From assembly GCF_018215265.2 (NCBI RefSeq), contig NZ_CP136562.1:2976001-3040000 (forward strand): a stretch of DNA of 64,000 bases. The letters are read 5' to 3'. The first letter of the stretch is position 1; every line of letters starts with the position of its first letter. Source of the DNA: Paenarthrobacter sp. GOM3. Its GTDB lineage: Bacteria > Actinomycetota > Actinomycetes > Actinomycetales > Micrococcaceae. A program made the translations under genes and the position numbers. The notes below the pieces were generated by a model, which saw only the letters and a program-made list of their open reading frames with translations, did no database searches and had not been told where the DNA came from. This document shows positions 45,509 to 55,502 of this stretch, piece by piece.

Positions 45509-45835
45509 TTAGTGGTCTTGGTTCTGCGGGGGCAGTGCGGCAATGAAGGGGTGGTCCTTGCCCGTGTTACCCACCTTGGCGGCTCCACCCGGCGAACCGA
45601 GATCATCGAAGAACTCGACGTTGGCCTTGTAGTAGTCGGCCCACTCTTCGGGGGTGTCATCCTCGTAGTAGATGGCCTCAACAGGGCACACGGGTTCACA
45701 GGCACCACAGTCGACGCATTCATCGGGGTGGATATAGAGGGAACGCTCACCTTCGTAAATGCAGTCGACAGGGCATTCCTCAATACATGCCTTGTCCTTG
45801 ACATCCACACACGGCTGCGCGATTACGTACGTCAC
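45509..45835 (-). CDS. fdxA: 7Fe ferredoxin (FdxA/FdxC type)
   Basis: 108 residues from a GTG at 45835 with GGAGAGG upstream. Cysteine patterns for [3Fe-4S] (PCVDVKDKACIEECP) and [4Fe-4S] (CVDCGACEPVCP) clusters are intact. The C-terminal stretch after WADYYKANVEFFDDLG is the usual actinobacterial tail. A low-potential electron carrier, co-transcribed with dapC. Confidence 0.94.
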   Translation of the reverse strand: MTYVIAQPCVDVKDKACIEECPVDCIYEGERSLYIHPDECVDCGACEPVCPVEAIYYEDDTPEEWADYYKANVEFFDDLGSPGGAAKVGNTGKDHPFIAALPPQNQDH

Positions 45836-45958
45836 GTCCCAGACCTCTCCACGGTTTGTCCCGGCGATGGCCGGGGTAATACTGCCGGCATCATGCCGGG
45901 CACTCAACTTCCGAGCCTATTATCCAACAGTGCGCCGACGCCAACCTAGCCCGCGTCT

Positions 45959-45964
45959 TAGTAT
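45959..45964 (+). promoter_or_regulatory. -10 box of the 82-residue protein, leaderless
   Basis: TAGTAT six bases before the GTG at 45971. Confidence 0.5.
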
Positions 45965-45970
45965 GAATCC

Positions 45971-46219
45971 GTGACTTCCCCGCATTTGCCACCCGGACAG
46001 TTCCTACGCAGCGCCGAGCCAGGAATCCGGGTCGTGGTGCGCTACAGGATCGACGACGGATTAACGGACGCGCTGGGCTACTTGCTGAAGACCAGCGAAA
46101 GCAGCTGCACCGTGCGGACCCGGACATCCGACGTCGACATTCCCCTGGCGATGGTTATCGCCGCGAAAGAGGTTCCGCCACCACCGCTGCGGCGGGCCTC
46201 CCGAATCGTAGGCGACTGA
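45971..46219 (+). CDS. Small protein resembling the N-terminal domain of actinobacterial GNAT acetyltransferases
   Basis: 82 residues. GIRVVVRYRIDDGLTDALGY followed by SCTVRTRTSDVDIPLAMVIAAKEVPPPPLR resembles the small beta domain found before the GNAT fold in actinobacterial acetyltransferases. Here the acetyltransferase part is missing. The 3' 65 bases overlap the convergent membrane-protein gene. A -10 box at leaderless spacing supports the start. Function unknown. Confidence 0.7.
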   Translation: MTSPHLPPGQFLRSAEPGIRVVVRYRIDDGLTDALGYLLKTSESSCTVRTRTSDVDIPLAMVIAAKEVPPPPLRRASRIVGD

Positions 46220-46568
46220 CAACCACCAGCATGAGCATAGTCACAGCGCCGATGCCAAAGACCCACACATTGCCGACGACGTCGCCCAGCACCAGCTGCT
46301 TGGCCGGGCCCGCAGACGACAAAACGCCGACGGCGGCATAGCTCACCACACCGGCTACCGCCGTCGGCGCTATGGAGCGTGCCCAGGCGCCCAGCCACAG
46401 CTGGACGGACGCCAGAAGCAACAAAGCAGCAGCGACTCCCCAGGGGACCTCGACGCCGGCCACCGGCACTGTTTGGCGGTGCAGGGCTGTTCCTGCCTCA
46501 GCAACGAAAAGAGCCGCCAGTACGGCCGCGGCAATGCCACGAACCGTACCGGCGGCTCCTCTCTTCAT
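46155..46568 (-). CDS. Integral membrane protein, unknown function
   Basis: 137 residues with four hydrophobic helices (about 8-26, 40-60, 66-84, 98-118). It follows typA by 33 bp on the same strand and probably shares its transcript. The position near typA resembles that of small membrane proteins in mycobacteria (Rv1171 region). Its C-terminal 21 codons overlap the convergent 82-residue gene. Confidence 0.75.
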   Translation of the reverse strand: MKRGAAGTVRGIAAAVLAALFVAEAGTALHRQTVPVAGVEVPWGVAAALLLLASVQLWLGAWARSIAPTAVAGVVSYAAVGVLSSAGPAKQLVLGDVVGNVWVFGIGAVTMLMLVVVSRLRFGRPAAAVVAEPLSRR

Positions 46569-46601
46569 TCAGCTGTTCCTGACTGTTTCAGTCAGAGCAG
46601 G

Positions 46602-48518
46602 CTAGGACTTGGCGCGGGCGCGGTTGGCCTTGGCGCGCTCGTTGGAGTCCAGGATGACCTTACGGATACGGATGGATTCCGGGGTGACCTCGACGCACTC
46701 GTCTTCGCGGGCGAATTCGAGGGACTCTTCGAGGGTGAGGTCGCGCGGCGGCGTCAGGTTCTCGAAGGTGTCGGAGGAAGCGGCACGCATGTTGGTGAGC
46801 TTCTTTTCCTTGGTGATGTTGACGTCCATGTCATCAGCGCGGGAGTTCTCGCCGACGATCATGCCTTCGTAAACCTCGGAGGTGGGCTTCACGAAGAAGG
46901 AACCGCGCTCCTGCAGGTTGATCATGGCGAATGGCGTAACAACACCGGCGCGGTCGGCGATCATGGAACCGTTGGTACGGTATTCGATCGGTCCGGCCCA
47001 CGGCTCGTAGCCCTCGGAGATGGAAGCAGCAATACCAGCGCCACGGGTGTCCGTCAGGAACCGGGTACGGAAACCAATCAGGCCACGCGCGGGGACGATG
47101 AACTCCATGCGGCACCAGCCGGTGCCGTGGTTGGCCATGTTGGTCATGCGGCCCTTACGGGCAGCCATGAGCTGCGTGACGGCGCCAAGGTATTCCTCAG
47201 GCACGTCGATGGTCATGTGTTCCATCGGCTCGTGCAGCTTGCCGTCGATGGTCTTGGTGACAACCTGCGGCTTGCCCACGGTCAGCTCAAAGCCTTCACG
47301 ACGCATCTGCTCAACCAGGATGGCCAGCGCGAGCTCGCCACGGCCCTGGACTTCCCAGGCGTCGGGACGCTCGGTGGGGAGGACCTTGATGGAGACGTTA
47401 CCGATCAGTTCCTTGTCCAGGCGATCCTTCACCTGACGGGCCGTCACCTTGGCGCCCTTGACCTTGCCGGCCAGCGGCGAGGTGTTGATACCGATGGTCA
47501 TGGAGATCGCGGGATCATCCACGGTGATCAGCGGCAGCGGCTGCGGGTTCTCGGCATCCGTGAGGGTTTCACCAATGGTGATTTCCTCGATGCCGGCCAC
47601 TGCGACGATTTCGCCCGGGCCTGCGGATTCGGCGGGAACACGGGTGAGAGCCTTGGTGGCAAGCAGTTCGGTGATCTTGACGTTCTTGAGCTCACCGTTG
47701 GCACGGGCCCAGGCAACGGTCTGGCCCTTGCGGAGGGTTCCGTTGTAGATGCGGAGCAGGGCGAGGCGGCCAAGGAACGGCGAGGCGTCCAGGTTGGTCA
47801 CGTGTGCCTGCAGCACGCCGTCCGGGTTGTACGTCGGAGCCGGGATGTGCTCGATGATGGTCTTGAAGAGGGGCTCGAGGTCCTCGTTCTCCGGTGCCGA
47901 GCCGTTGGCGGGCTGGTCCAGGGATGCGCGGCCAACCTTGGCGGCGGCGTAAACGACGGGAACTTCGAGGACCTTGTCGAGGTCCAGGTCAGGAACTTCG
48001 TCGGCGAGGTCGGAGGCGAGGCCCAGGAGCAGGTCCATGGACTCGTGGACTACCTCGTCGATGCGGGCGTCGGGACGGTCGGTCTTGTTGACCAGGAGGA
48101 TGACCGGCAGGTGCGCTGCAAGGGCCTTGCGGAGCACGAAGCGGGTCTGCGGCAAGGGGCCTTCGGAGGAGTCGACCAGCAGGACAACGCCGTCAACCAT
48201 GGACAGTCCGCGCTCAACCTCGCCACCGAAGTCGGCGTGGCCGGGGGTGTCGATGACGTTGATGGTGATGGTTTCGCCATTGGACGACGGGCCGTTGTAA
48301 GCGACCGTGGTGTTCTTCGCGAGAATGGTGATGCCCTTTTCGCGCTCCAGGTCACCGGAGTCCATGACGCGGTCCTCAACCTCACCATGGGAAGCGAAGG
48401 AGTTGGTCTGCTTGAGCATGGCGTCGACCAGGGTGGTCTTACCGTGGTCAACGTGTGCGACGATCGCGACGTTGCGCAGATCGCTCCGCGACGCAGTGTT
48501 GGTGATGGTTTCAGACAT
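46602..48518 (-). CDS. typA: Translational GTPase TypA/BipA
   Basis: A ribosome-associated GTPase linked to stress and cold growth. 638 residues: G1 [11 protein letters not shown]3 [13 protein letters not shown]4 [10 protein letters not shown]; then an EF-Tu domain 2 and the EF-G-like C-terminal domains ([36 protein letters not shown]). The last domain ends in a basic tail. Confidence 0.95.
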   Translation of the reverse strand: MSETITNTASRSDLRNVAIVAHVDHGKTTLVDAMLKQTNSFASHGEVEDRVMDSGDLEREKGITILAKNTTVAYNGPSSNGETITINVIDTPGHADFGGEVERGLSMVDGVVLLVDSSEGPLPQTRFVLRKALAAHLPVILLVNKTDRPDARIDEVVHESMDLLLGLASDLADEVPDLDLDKVLEVPVVYAAAKVGRASLDQPANGSAPENEDLEPLFKTIIEHIPAPTYNPDGVLQAHVTNLDASPFLGRLALLRIYNGTLRKGQTVAWARANGELKNVKITELLATKALTRVPAESAGPGEIVAVAGIEEITIGETLTDAENPQPLPLITVDDPAISMTIGINTSPLAGKVKGAKVTARQVKDRLDKELIGNVSIKVLPTERPDAWEVQGRGELALAILVEQMRREGFELTVGKPQVVTKTIDGKLHEPMEHMTIDVPEEYLGAVTQLMAARKGRMTNMANHGTGWCRMEFIVPARGLIGFRTRFLTDTRGAGIAASISEGYEPWAGPIEYRTNGSMIADRAGVVTPFAMINLQERGSFFVKPTSEVYEGMIVGENSRADDMDVNITKEKKLTNMRAASSDTFENLTPPRDLTLEESLEFAREDECVEVTPESIRIRKVILDSNERAKANRARAKS

Positions 48519-48632
48519 GCGTTAATGACTCGTTTCAGTGGTGAAGTCAGCTGTTTGTATCCGCGCGCATACCTGATCGACTTGATCGGAACACACAGCG
48601 AAAAGACCCCGGGACACAGGGCACCTAAATCC

Positions 48633-48638
48633 AGTCTA
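48633..48638 (-). promoter_or_regulatory. Candidate typA -10 box
   Basis: TAGACT on the minus strand about 115 bases before the typA ATG. Best -10 in the 282-bp gap between typA and the divergent SGNH gene. Weak without a -35. Confidence 0.3.
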
Positions 48639-48800
48639 AACGCAGAAGCATTTATGCGCCTAAAAAGCAAGCCATCGACGGCCGGGATGTGGCGTCGCTC
48701 ACAGCACATCACTGTTCAGTAACCACACGTCCACTTGCTGGATTTTCCGGCGTTCGTGCCCCATGATTGCAGCAGAACCAGTGCCACACGGAGACCAACG

Positions 48801-49652
48801 ATGCGCAAAGCCCCGGCAACGTTCCGCATGCTCGCACCATTGATCGCCGTCGGCGTTCTACTGGTGGGCTGCGGACAGAACCAAACACCCCTAGAGTCTG
48901 TCCCAACGCGCTCAGCCGCGCCCGGGCCAGCCCCGACGTCCGCGGCGGAAAAGCCACTCCGATCGGCGCCCTCGCCCTCTGCACTGAACCTGCCTGTCGG
49001 TTCCCTCTACAAGAACCCTGCGAACAACCGCAATGAACTGGTACTGGCCGACGTCCGCCACACCGCAGTATTGATCGGCGATTCTCAGGCCATGCCCAAA
49101 GACTCCTGGCCGCAGCAGGGCGTTGCCGCCCTGGGATACAAGCTGCACGTCGTGGGCATGGGCGGGACAGGTTTTGTTGCCACCAACGGCAAGACGGGCA
49201 ATTACATTGACGCGCTTCAGCGTGGCGACTGGGTGCTCCCCTATGGCGAGCCTCCCCTCATCGTCATTGAGGGTGGCGGCAACGACGCCACCCAGCGGGC
49301 CACCGATGCCCAGATCACCAGCAATGCGGAGCGGCTTCTGGCGGCACTGACCAAGCGCTACCCGGGCTCCAAGCTCGCCATGATCGGTACCCTGGCCCGC
49401 GGAGCCAACTACGGCGGCGCCCGACGCACCGAGGTGGACGCACTCGTGGGCAGGATCGCAGCAAAGCACGGCATTCCCTTCGTCAGCGCCGGCGACTGGC
49501 TCACCCGATACAACGCCGTGGGAGATCTCCAGGATGGCGTCCACCTGAAACCCGCAGGACACGCGAAGCTGGGGGCCGTCCTGGCGCGTGAACTGACCGC
49601 ACTGGGCCTCACAGCGCGTCCTGACGGTGAAGCTGCGACACCGGCGCAGTAG
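48801..49652 (+). CDS. SGNH/GDSL hydrolase lipoprotein
   Basis: 283 residues from the ATG at 48801 (CGGAGA upstream). Signal with lipobox (GVLLVGCGQN) gives an anchored exported protein with a Pro/Ser/Ala linker to about residue 55. SGNH blocks: I in VLIGDSQAMP, Gly block GMGGTGF, III in IEGGGNDATQ, V in LQDGVHLKPAGHAKLG. Possibly an acyl or acetyl esterase on surface glycans; substrate unknown. Confidence 0.85.
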   Translation: MRKAPATFRMLAPLIAVGVLLVGCGQNQTPLESVPTRSAAPGPAPTSAAEKPLRSAPSPSALNLPVGSLYKNPANNRNELVLADVRHTAVLIGDSQAMPKDSWPQQGVAALGYKLHVVGMGGTGFVATNGKTGNYIDALQRGDWVLPYGEPPLIVIEGGGNDATQRATDAQITSNAERLLAALTKRYPGSKLAMIGTLARGANYGGARRTEVDALVGRIAAKHGIPFVSAGDWLTRYNAVGDLQDGVHLKPAGHAKLGAVLARELTALGLTARPDGEAATPAQ

Positions 49653-49725
49653 GTCGCGTTGCGGGGCCTGCTCCACGCCCCCAGGTCTGGCATTAGCCCG
49701 CGGAGCGGGCCCCACAAGCAGCTTT

Positions 49726-49777
49726 AACGGCAAGAGCCGGTGGTTCCCATTGAGGGGAACCACCGGCTCTTGCCGTT
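49726..49777. terminator. Strong bidirectional terminator hairpin
   Basis: A 23-bp perfect inverted repeat with a six-base loop between the convergent SGNH gene and the dipeptide transporter operon. Largest intact hairpin in the window. Confidence 0.88.
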
Positions 49778-49805
49778 TGCGGCTTTGTTGGAGTTCGACC
49801 CCGGG

Positions 49806-51515
49806 TCAGGCAACCGCGGGAGGCAACAATAGCGACCCACCGGGAATGGCATCCAGGAGAGCCTGGGTGTAAGCCTCACGCGGACTGTCGAAGACACCGT
49901 CCGTGCTGCCGGTCTCAACAAGCTTGCCCTTTTCCATGACACAGACGTGGTCCGCGATCTGGCGCACAACGGCGAGGTCGTGGGTGATGAACAAGTACGT
50001 CAGGCCCAGGTTGTCCTGAAGGTCGGCCAGAAGGTTGAGCACCTGTGCTTGGACCAGGACGTCCAAAGCCGAGACGGCCTCATCACAGATGATCACTTCA
50101 GGATCGAGAGCCAGTGCACGTGCAATGGCAATACGCTGCCGCTGGCCTCCTGAGAGCTCATTGGGGTACCTCTGCATCATGGACTGAGGGAGTGCCACCT
50201 GGTCCAGCAGCTCGCGCACCTTCTTCTCTCGGCTGGCGGCGTTACCGATCTTGTGTACCCGCAATGGTTCTTCAATGGTCCTGAAGATGTTGTACATCGG
50301 GTCCAAGGAACCATACGGGTCTTGGAAGATAGGCTGCACACGACGGCGGAATTTGAAGAGTTCTTTGCCCTTCAGCCCCGCCGTGTCCACTCCGTCGAAA
50401 ACGATCTGACCCTCTGTGGGCTTTTCCAGCTGGAGAACCATTTTGGCCACAGTGGACTTACCCGAACCCGACTCCCCCACAATGGCAGTCGTGGTCCCCC
50501 GCTTTACCGCAAAGCTGACATCGTCAACTGCAGCGAAGTCAGAAGTCTGACCGAGGCCCTGGCGCAACTTGTAGATCTTGCGCAGGTTCTTGATCTGGAG
50601 TAGTTCATCCGTGGAGTGTTCCTTGGCAACAGCCACAGGAGCCAGCAAGTCCTCCGCTTCCACGCCCTGTTCCTTCGCAACCTGGATCCGGCGCGAGGCC
50701 AGCGAAGGTGCCGACTCAACGAGGCGACGGGTATAGGGGTGCTGCGGGTTGCGGAGCAGCTCCAGGGAAGGTCCTGCCTCCACCACATTGCCCTGATACA
50801 TCACGATGACTTTGTCCGCGCGCTCAGCAGCAAGGCCGAGGTCGTGGGTGATGAGCAGCACCGAGGTACCGAGTTCGGTAGTCATCTTGTCGAGGTGGTC
50901 CAGGATCCGGCGTTGAACCGTGACGTCCAAAGCGGACGTGGGCTCATCGGCGATCAGGAGCTTGGGCTGGCAGCTCAAACCGATGGCGATAAGAGCGCGC
51001 TGACGCATACCGCCCGAGAACTCGTGCGGATACTGCTTGGCACGCCGTGCAGCATCAGGAAGGCCGGCCTCGGCAAGGACGCGGGCAACGTCCTCAGGTC
51101 CGTCCGGACGACCGTTGGCCTTCAGGGTTTCACGAACCTGGTAACCGATCTTCCAGACCGGGTTCAGGTTGGACATGGGATCCTGGGGAACCATGCCGAT
51201 GTGGCTGCCACGGAGTTCGATCATGCGCTTTTCCGGCGCATGGGCGATGTCTTCGCCGTCGAGCAGAATCTGCCCGCTTGAGACGCGACCGTTGTTGGGC
51301 AACAAGCCGATGGCGGCCAGTGCCGTCGTCGATTTACCTGAACCCGACTCACCCACGATGGCGACAGTCTCGCCCGGCATGATGGTCAAGTGCGCGTTCT
51401 TTACCGCCTTGACCTCACCGGAACCGGTCTTGAAGGTGATGGCCAGGTCCTTGATCTCCAGGATCGGCCGTACTGGTGCCGTGGCTTCATCAATTCTGAT
51501 GTTGGCAGAAGTCAT
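49806..51515 (-). CDS. Dipeptide/oligopeptide ABC transporter, fused DppD-DppF ATPase
   Basis: 569 residues from the ATG at 51515 (AAGGAGG upstream). Two complete ATPase domains in one chain: the first (about 15-265) with [31 protein letters not shown] and [12 protein letters not shown]; the second (about 315-560) with [26 protein letters not shown] and [12 protein letters not shown]. The oligopeptide-type C-terminal [10 protein letters not shown] follows the first domain; the equivalent in the second is [10 protein letters not shown]. It powers the DppB/DppC channel. Confidence 0.93.
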   Translation of the reverse strand: MTSANIRIDEATAPVRPILEIKDLAITFKTGSGEVKAVKNAHLTIMPGETVAIVGESGSGKSTTALAAIGLLPNNGRVSSGQILLDGEDIAHAPEKRMIELRGSHIGMVPQDPMSNLNPVWKIGYQVRETLKANGRPDGPEDVARVLAEAGLPDAARRAKQYPHEFSGGMRQRALIAIGLSCQPKLLIADEPTSALDVTVQRRILDHLDKMTTELGTSVLLITHDLGLAAERADKVIVMYQGNVVEAGPSLELLRNPQHPYTRRLVESAPSLASRRIQVAKEQGVEAEDLLAPVAVAKEHSTDELLQIKNLRKIYKLRQGLGQTSDFAAVDDVSFAVKRGTTTAIVGESGSGKSTVAKMVLQLEKPTEGQIVFDGVDTAGLKGKELFKFRRRVQPIFQDPYGSLDPMYNIFRTIEEPLRVHKIGNAASREKKVRELLDQVALPQSMMQRYPNELSGGQRQRIAIARALALDPEVIICDEAVSALDVLVQAQVLNLLADLQDNLGLTYLFITHDLAVVRQIADHVCVMEKGKLVETGSTDGVFDSPREAYTQALLDAIPGGSLLLPPAVA

Positions 51516-51525
51516 GTTCGCCTCC

Positions 51526-52470
51526 TTAGCGCTGACGGCTCTTGGGATCAAGAGCATCGCGGACGGCGTCGCCAAGCATGATGAAGCTCAGGACGGTGAT
51601 GGACAGGGCGGCTGCGGGGTAGAGCAGAATGCCCGGGTTGGTACGGATGGACGCATTGGCCGCGGAGATGTCATTGCCCCACGACATCACGCTGCCGGGC
51701 AGGCCGACACCCAGGAATGACAGGGTGGCTTCCAGAACAATGAAGACACCCAATTCCAGAGTTGCCAGCACGATCACCGGGGCAAGTGCGTTCGGCAAAG
51801 CATGCTTCACCAGGGCACCGAACTTGGAGACACCCAGCGACCGGGCGGCGGTGACAAAGTCTGCATTGCGCACTTCGATGACCGCACCTCGGGTGATACG
51901 CGCCATTTGCGGCCACGCCAGCAGGGATATGGTCAGGACCACGGTCCAGACACTTCTGTTCTCACGGAACAAGGGAAGCTGCGTGATGACCAAAGCACCG
52001 AGGATGATCGGAAGGGCAAAGAAGATGTCACCGAGGCGGGCCAGGACCGCGTCAAGCCACCCACCGTAGTAGCCGGCCAGCGCACCCAGAGTGACACCGA
52101 TGATGACGACGGCGAGTACGGACAGGACACCTACGGACAGAGACGCCTGGGTTCCATGAATGACCCTGGAGTAAACGTCGCAGCCCTGCAAGGTGAAGCC
52201 AAGCGGGTGCCCGGCAGTGGGCGCACCTTCAGAGTTGGAGAGCTGGCAGTCGTTGTTCGGCTCAACACTTGTGAAGAGTCCCGGGAACAGCGCAACCGTC
52301 ACCAGGAGGAGGATCAGAAGCGAGGAAACGATAAAGAGGGGGCGGCGGCGTAGCTTGCGCCACGCATCAGCCCAGAGGCTCAGGGGCGCCTGATCTGTCT
52401 TGACAGCGTCAGTTGCCAGCAGCGGTGTCTCCTCGACAGGAGCCACAAAGTGTTCAGTATTACTGGTCAT
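51526..52470 (-). CDS. Dipeptide/oligopeptide ABC transporter permease DppC
   Basis: 314 residues from the ATG at 52470 (GAGGATCC upstream); six helices. The EAA loop reads DFVTAARSLGVSKFGALVKHALPNAL (split at GVSKFG). N-terminal cytosolic segment then RRRPLFIVSSLLILLLVTVA. It overlaps dppB by 11 bases. Confidence 0.92.
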   Translation of the reverse strand: MTSNTEHFVAPVEETPLLATDAVKTDQAPLSLWADAWRKLRRRPLFIVSSLLILLLVTVALFPGLFTSVEPNNDCQLSNSEGAPTAGHPLGFTLQGCDVYSRVIHGTQASLSVGVLSVLAVVIIGVTLGALAGYYGGWLDAVLARLGDIFFALPIILGALVITQLPLFRENRSVWTVVLTISLLAWPQMARITRGAVIEVRNADFVTAARSLGVSKFGALVKHALPNALAPVIVLATLELGVFIVLEATLSFLGVGLPGSVMSWGNDISAANASIRTNPGILLYPAAALSITVLSFIMLGDAVRDALDPKSRQR

Positions 52471-53389
52471 AGCGGATCCTCGGGTCAAGCCAGGCGTACA
52501 GGAGGTCAACCAAGAGGTTGGTGATAACGAAGACCAGAACCAGGACGCTGACGATGGCTACGATGGTTGGCCCCTCGCTGCGCTGGATGGCCTGGAACAG
52601 CTTGTTTCCCACTCCGGGCACGTTGAAGATGCCTTCCGTGACAATGGCGCCGCCCATGAGGCCACCGAGGTTCGCCCCCAGGTAGGTCACCACAGGAATC
52701 AGCGAGTTCCTCAGGATGTGGGCGATCACGACGCGGGGACGGGACAGCCCTTTGGCCGTGGCCGTACGGACGTAGTCCGCGTTCATGTTTTCACTCACTG
52801 ATGCACGCGTGAGGCGAAGGACATAGGCGAAGGAGACAAGACCGAGGACAACTGCGGGAAGAATCAGGTTGCCCCAGTCCGCATTGGCACCCACTGTGGG
52901 CTTTGCCCATCCGAGTTGGACGCCAAAGATGAGCTGGAAGACGAACCCGAGAACGAACGTTGGAACGGCGATCACCAGGAGTGAGACCACCAGGACCGTG
53001 GAGTCGAACAGCTTGCCCTTTTTCAGACCAGCAAAAACACCGAAAGCGATGCCAAAGACAGCTTGGATGATCAAGGCCTCGATCGCCAGCATGGCAGTAA
53101 CGGGGAACGCCCTGCCAAGAGCGGCAGCAATGGGCTGCTGGGTGAAGTCGACGCCAAGGTTGAAGGTGAACAGGTTCTTGAGGAAGAGTCCGTACTGAAC
53201 CCAGAACGGCTGGTCCAGGTTGTACTGGGCCCGCAGGGCGTCGATAACGCTCTGCGGAGGCTGGCGGTCACCGAAGAGCGCGGCAATGGGGTCCCCGGGA
53301 AGAGCGAAGACCATGTAATACACGAGGAGCGTGGTCCCCAAGAATACCGGGATGACCTGGAGGAGCCTGCGGAATATGAAGCGAACCAC
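52460..53389 (-). CDS. Dipeptide/oligopeptide ABC transporter permease DppB
   Basis: 309 residues, six helices. VRFIFRRLLQVIPVFLGTTL is the classic DppB N-terminus. FALPGDPIAALFGDR and the EAA loop DYVRTATAKGLSRPRVVIAH agree. It follows dppA by 124 bp containing a hairpin. Confidence 0.92.
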   Translation of the reverse strand: MVRFIFRRLLQVIPVFLGTTLLVYYMVFALPGDPIAALFGDRQPPQSVIDALRAQYNLDQPFWVQYGLFLKNLFTFNLGVDFTQQPIAAALGRAFPVTAMLAIEALIIQAVFGIAFGVFAGLKKGKLFDSTVLVVSLLVIAVPTFVLGFVFQLIFGVQLGWAKPTVGANADWGNLILPAVVLGLVSFAYVLRLTRASVSENMNADYVRTATAKGLSRPRVVIAHILRNSLIPVVTYLGANLGGLMGGAIVTEGIFNVPGVGNKLFQAIQRSEGPTIVAIVSVLVLVFVITNLLVDLLYAWLDPRIRYDQ

Positions 53390-53451
53390 CGGTCACCCCT
53401 CTCCGTTGGTTGGGCGTTGGAATGTCATGTGTGCCTTCCTGCCAAGCAAGC

Positions 53452-53484
53452 AAGGGGGGCCCGGCGCGTTGGCCGGACCCCCTT
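53452..53484 (-). terminator. Intercistronic hairpin between dppA and dppB
   Basis: On the minus strand AAGGGGGTCCGGC pairs with GCCGGGCCCCCCTT around a short loop, with no strong U-tract. Such hairpins often cause partial termination or 3' protection so that the binding protein is made in excess. Confidence 0.5.
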
Positions 53485-53513
53485 TGCCTTACGGCAAGTT
53501 CAGATCCTGAGGA

Positions 53514-55196
53514 CTACTTGGCCTCAATGTCGAAGTAACGGATGCCGCCGTTCCAGCCGGTTTCAGCTGAGACGACATTGTTGCTCCAGACGATCGGGGT
53601 TGCGCGGTACCACAACGGCAGGCCGGGGAGGTCCTTGAAGAGGACTTCCTGTGCCTGGTTGAACTTCTTGTTGGCGTCCTCGGGCGTTTTGGCTGCAAGG
53701 CCTTCCTTGAGGAGCTTGTCGAACTCAGGGTTCGAGTACTTCTCGTAGTTGGACGATGCGTTGGTTGCCCAAACCGGTCCCAGGAAGTTGTACAGGGACG
53801 GGTAGTCACCCTGCCAGCCGGCGCGCGTCAGACCCGGGAGAGACTGCGACTTGCGCAGATCAAGAACTTCAGCAAACTTGGCGAACGGCTGGATTTCAGC
53901 CTGGATGCCGAGGTTGTTCTTGAAGCCGTTTGCTACGGCGTCGATCCATTCCTTGTTGCCACCATCAGTGTTGGAGGCGATGAGGAGCGGCTTGGAGCCG
54001 TCGTAAGGCTTGATCTTCTCAGCCTGTGCCCACAGGTCCTTGGCCTTCTGGACGTCGAACTTCAGGACGTCGCTTCCGGGGATGGAATCGTTGTAACCGT
54101 CGAGGACCGGTGCGGTGAACTCGGTGGCCGGGGTACGCGTGCCGTTGAAAATGACCTTGGTGATCTCTTCACGGTTGATGGCGTGGGAAAGAGCCTGACG
54201 ACGCAGCGTTCCAGCTTCGCCCTGGAAGTTCGGGTTGTAGCCCGGGATGTTCAGGGTGGAGTTGTTGGCGTTCGGGCGGGTGGAGTTCCGGTCCGGGAAG
54301 TCCGTGGTGTAGGTCTTCAGGGCGTTCGACGGAACGACGTCGGTGACGTCGAGGTTGTCAGCCTGGAGATCCGTGTATGCGGGGCCGGGATCGGTGTAGA
54401 ACTTGAAGGTCACGCCACCGTTCTTGGCTGCACGCGGGCCGCTGTAGTCCGGGTTCTTGACCAGGGAGATGGACTGGTCGTGTACCCAGGCACCTTCCTT
54501 TTCAAACTTGTACGGACCGTTGCCGATGGGGTTCTCGCCGAACTTCTTGGGGTCCTTCAGAGCCTCGGAGGGAAGCGGGTAGAAGGCGGAGTAGCCAAGA
54601 CGCAGGGACCAATCAGCCTCCGGCTGGGAGAGCTTGACTGTGATGGTCTGGTCGTCCTTGGCAGCGAGACCGGACATGGTCTGTGCCGTCGGCGCCGGAG
54701 TGGAGGTCTTCTTGCCGTCAGCGCCCGTGGTCTGGGTGACCGCGCTGACATCGGCGTAGCCTTCGATGGACTCGAAGAAGAAGCCATTGTTCTGGAGGTT
54801 GGTGCTCAGAGCGGCGAAGTTCCAGGAATCAACGAAGGTCTTGGCTGTGATGGCCTCACCGTTGGTGAACTTGGCACCGGACTTGACCTTGATGGTCCAG
54901 TTCTGCGAGTCGGTTGTCTCGATCGAATCCGCCAGGGCGTTAACCGGCTTGCCGTCGGAGTCGTAGGCGCGAAGGCCTTCGAACAGCAACTCGACGACGC
55001 GGCCACCGTACACCTCGTTGGTGTTGGCCGGCAGCAGCGGGTTCTGCGGTTCGTTGCTGTATGCGGAGATGACCTTGTTGGGGTCAGCTGCGGCTGAGCT
55101 GTTGTTGTTGCTGCCGCCGCCGCCGCCGCAACCGGTCACTGCGAGGGCGATGATCGCCGCTACGCCTAGAGCTTTGGAAGTGCGCGAGAAACGCAT
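53514..55196 (-). CDS. dppA: Dipeptide/oligopeptide ABC transporter substrate-binding lipoprotein
   Basis: 560 residues with signal and lipobox (ALAVTGCGGGGG). Family 5 solute-binding features: GGRVVELLFEGLRAYDSDGK, AKFTNGEAITAKTFVDSWNF and RQALSHAINREEI. ATAGGAGGCGG precedes the ATG. First gene of the dppA-B-C-DF operon. Confidence 0.93.
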   Translation of the reverse strand: MRFSRTSKALGVAAIIALAVTGCGGGGGSNNNSSAAADPNKVISAYSNEPQNPLLPANTNEVYGGRVVELLFEGLRAYDSDGKPVNALADSIETTDSQNWTIKVKSGAKFTNGEAITAKTFVDSWNFAALSTNLQNNGFFFESIEGYADVSAVTQTTGADGKKTSTPAPTAQTMSGLAAKDDQTITVKLSQPEADWSLRLGYSAFYPLPSEALKDPKKFGENPIGNGPYKFEKEGAWVHDQSISLVKNPDYSGPRAAKNGGVTFKFYTDPGPAYTDLQADNLDVTDVVPSNALKTYTTDFPDRNSTRPNANNSTLNIPGYNPNFQGEAGTLRRQALSHAINREEITKVIFNGTRTPATEFTAPVLDGYNDSIPGSDVLKFDVQKAKDLWAQAEKIKPYDGSKPLLIASNTDGGNKEWIDAVANGFKNNLGIQAEIQPFAKFAEVLDLRKSQSLPGLTRAGWQGDYPSLYNFLGPVWATNASSNYEKYSNPEFDKLLKEGLAAKTPEDANKKFNQAQEVLFKDLPGLPLWYRATPIVWSNNVVSAETGWNGGIRYFDIEAK

Positions 55197-55502
55197 TCCG
55201 CCTCCTATGAGTCGGGAAGTTGATCAGGGGAATTTTGGTAGGTTCCCCCAAGGCAAGGCACAGATTCCTACTGTGACGTTGCCTACATGTGAGTGTAAGC
55301 CTACCCACATTGCGTCCGGATGTTGGAACATGCTGGCCAAACTGTAACCGTTCCGCAACCTCTACATGCCTAAACTGGCGGGAATTTCAAGTCAAACGCT
55401 ACTCGGTGGTAGCATTCGCTGTCTGACAGCAGGACAGGAACCTTTTTAGCCTGCGGCGGGGCGCCGTCGGGCCGCCGTCGGGCATGTAGTTAGGCTGGGT
55501 GG
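55197..55502. other. Intergenic region between dppA and the histidine phosphatase gene
   Basis: 306 bases without a gene. On the minus strand TTGACT (55390-55395) stands 17 bases before TAGGCA and may be the dppA promoter, which would leave a leader of about 165 nt. The right end holds the leaderless -10 of the phosphatase gene. No repeat or RNA motif recognised. Confidence 0.4.
55491..55496 (+). promoter_or_regulatory. Histidine phosphatase gene -10 box, leaderless
   Basis: TAGGCT six bases before the ATG at 55503. Confidence 0.55.

Noticed and set aside
46473..48722. 749-codon open frame on the plus strand
   Set aside because: Antisense to typA across its whole length, with Gly/Val/Asp-rich low-information translation.
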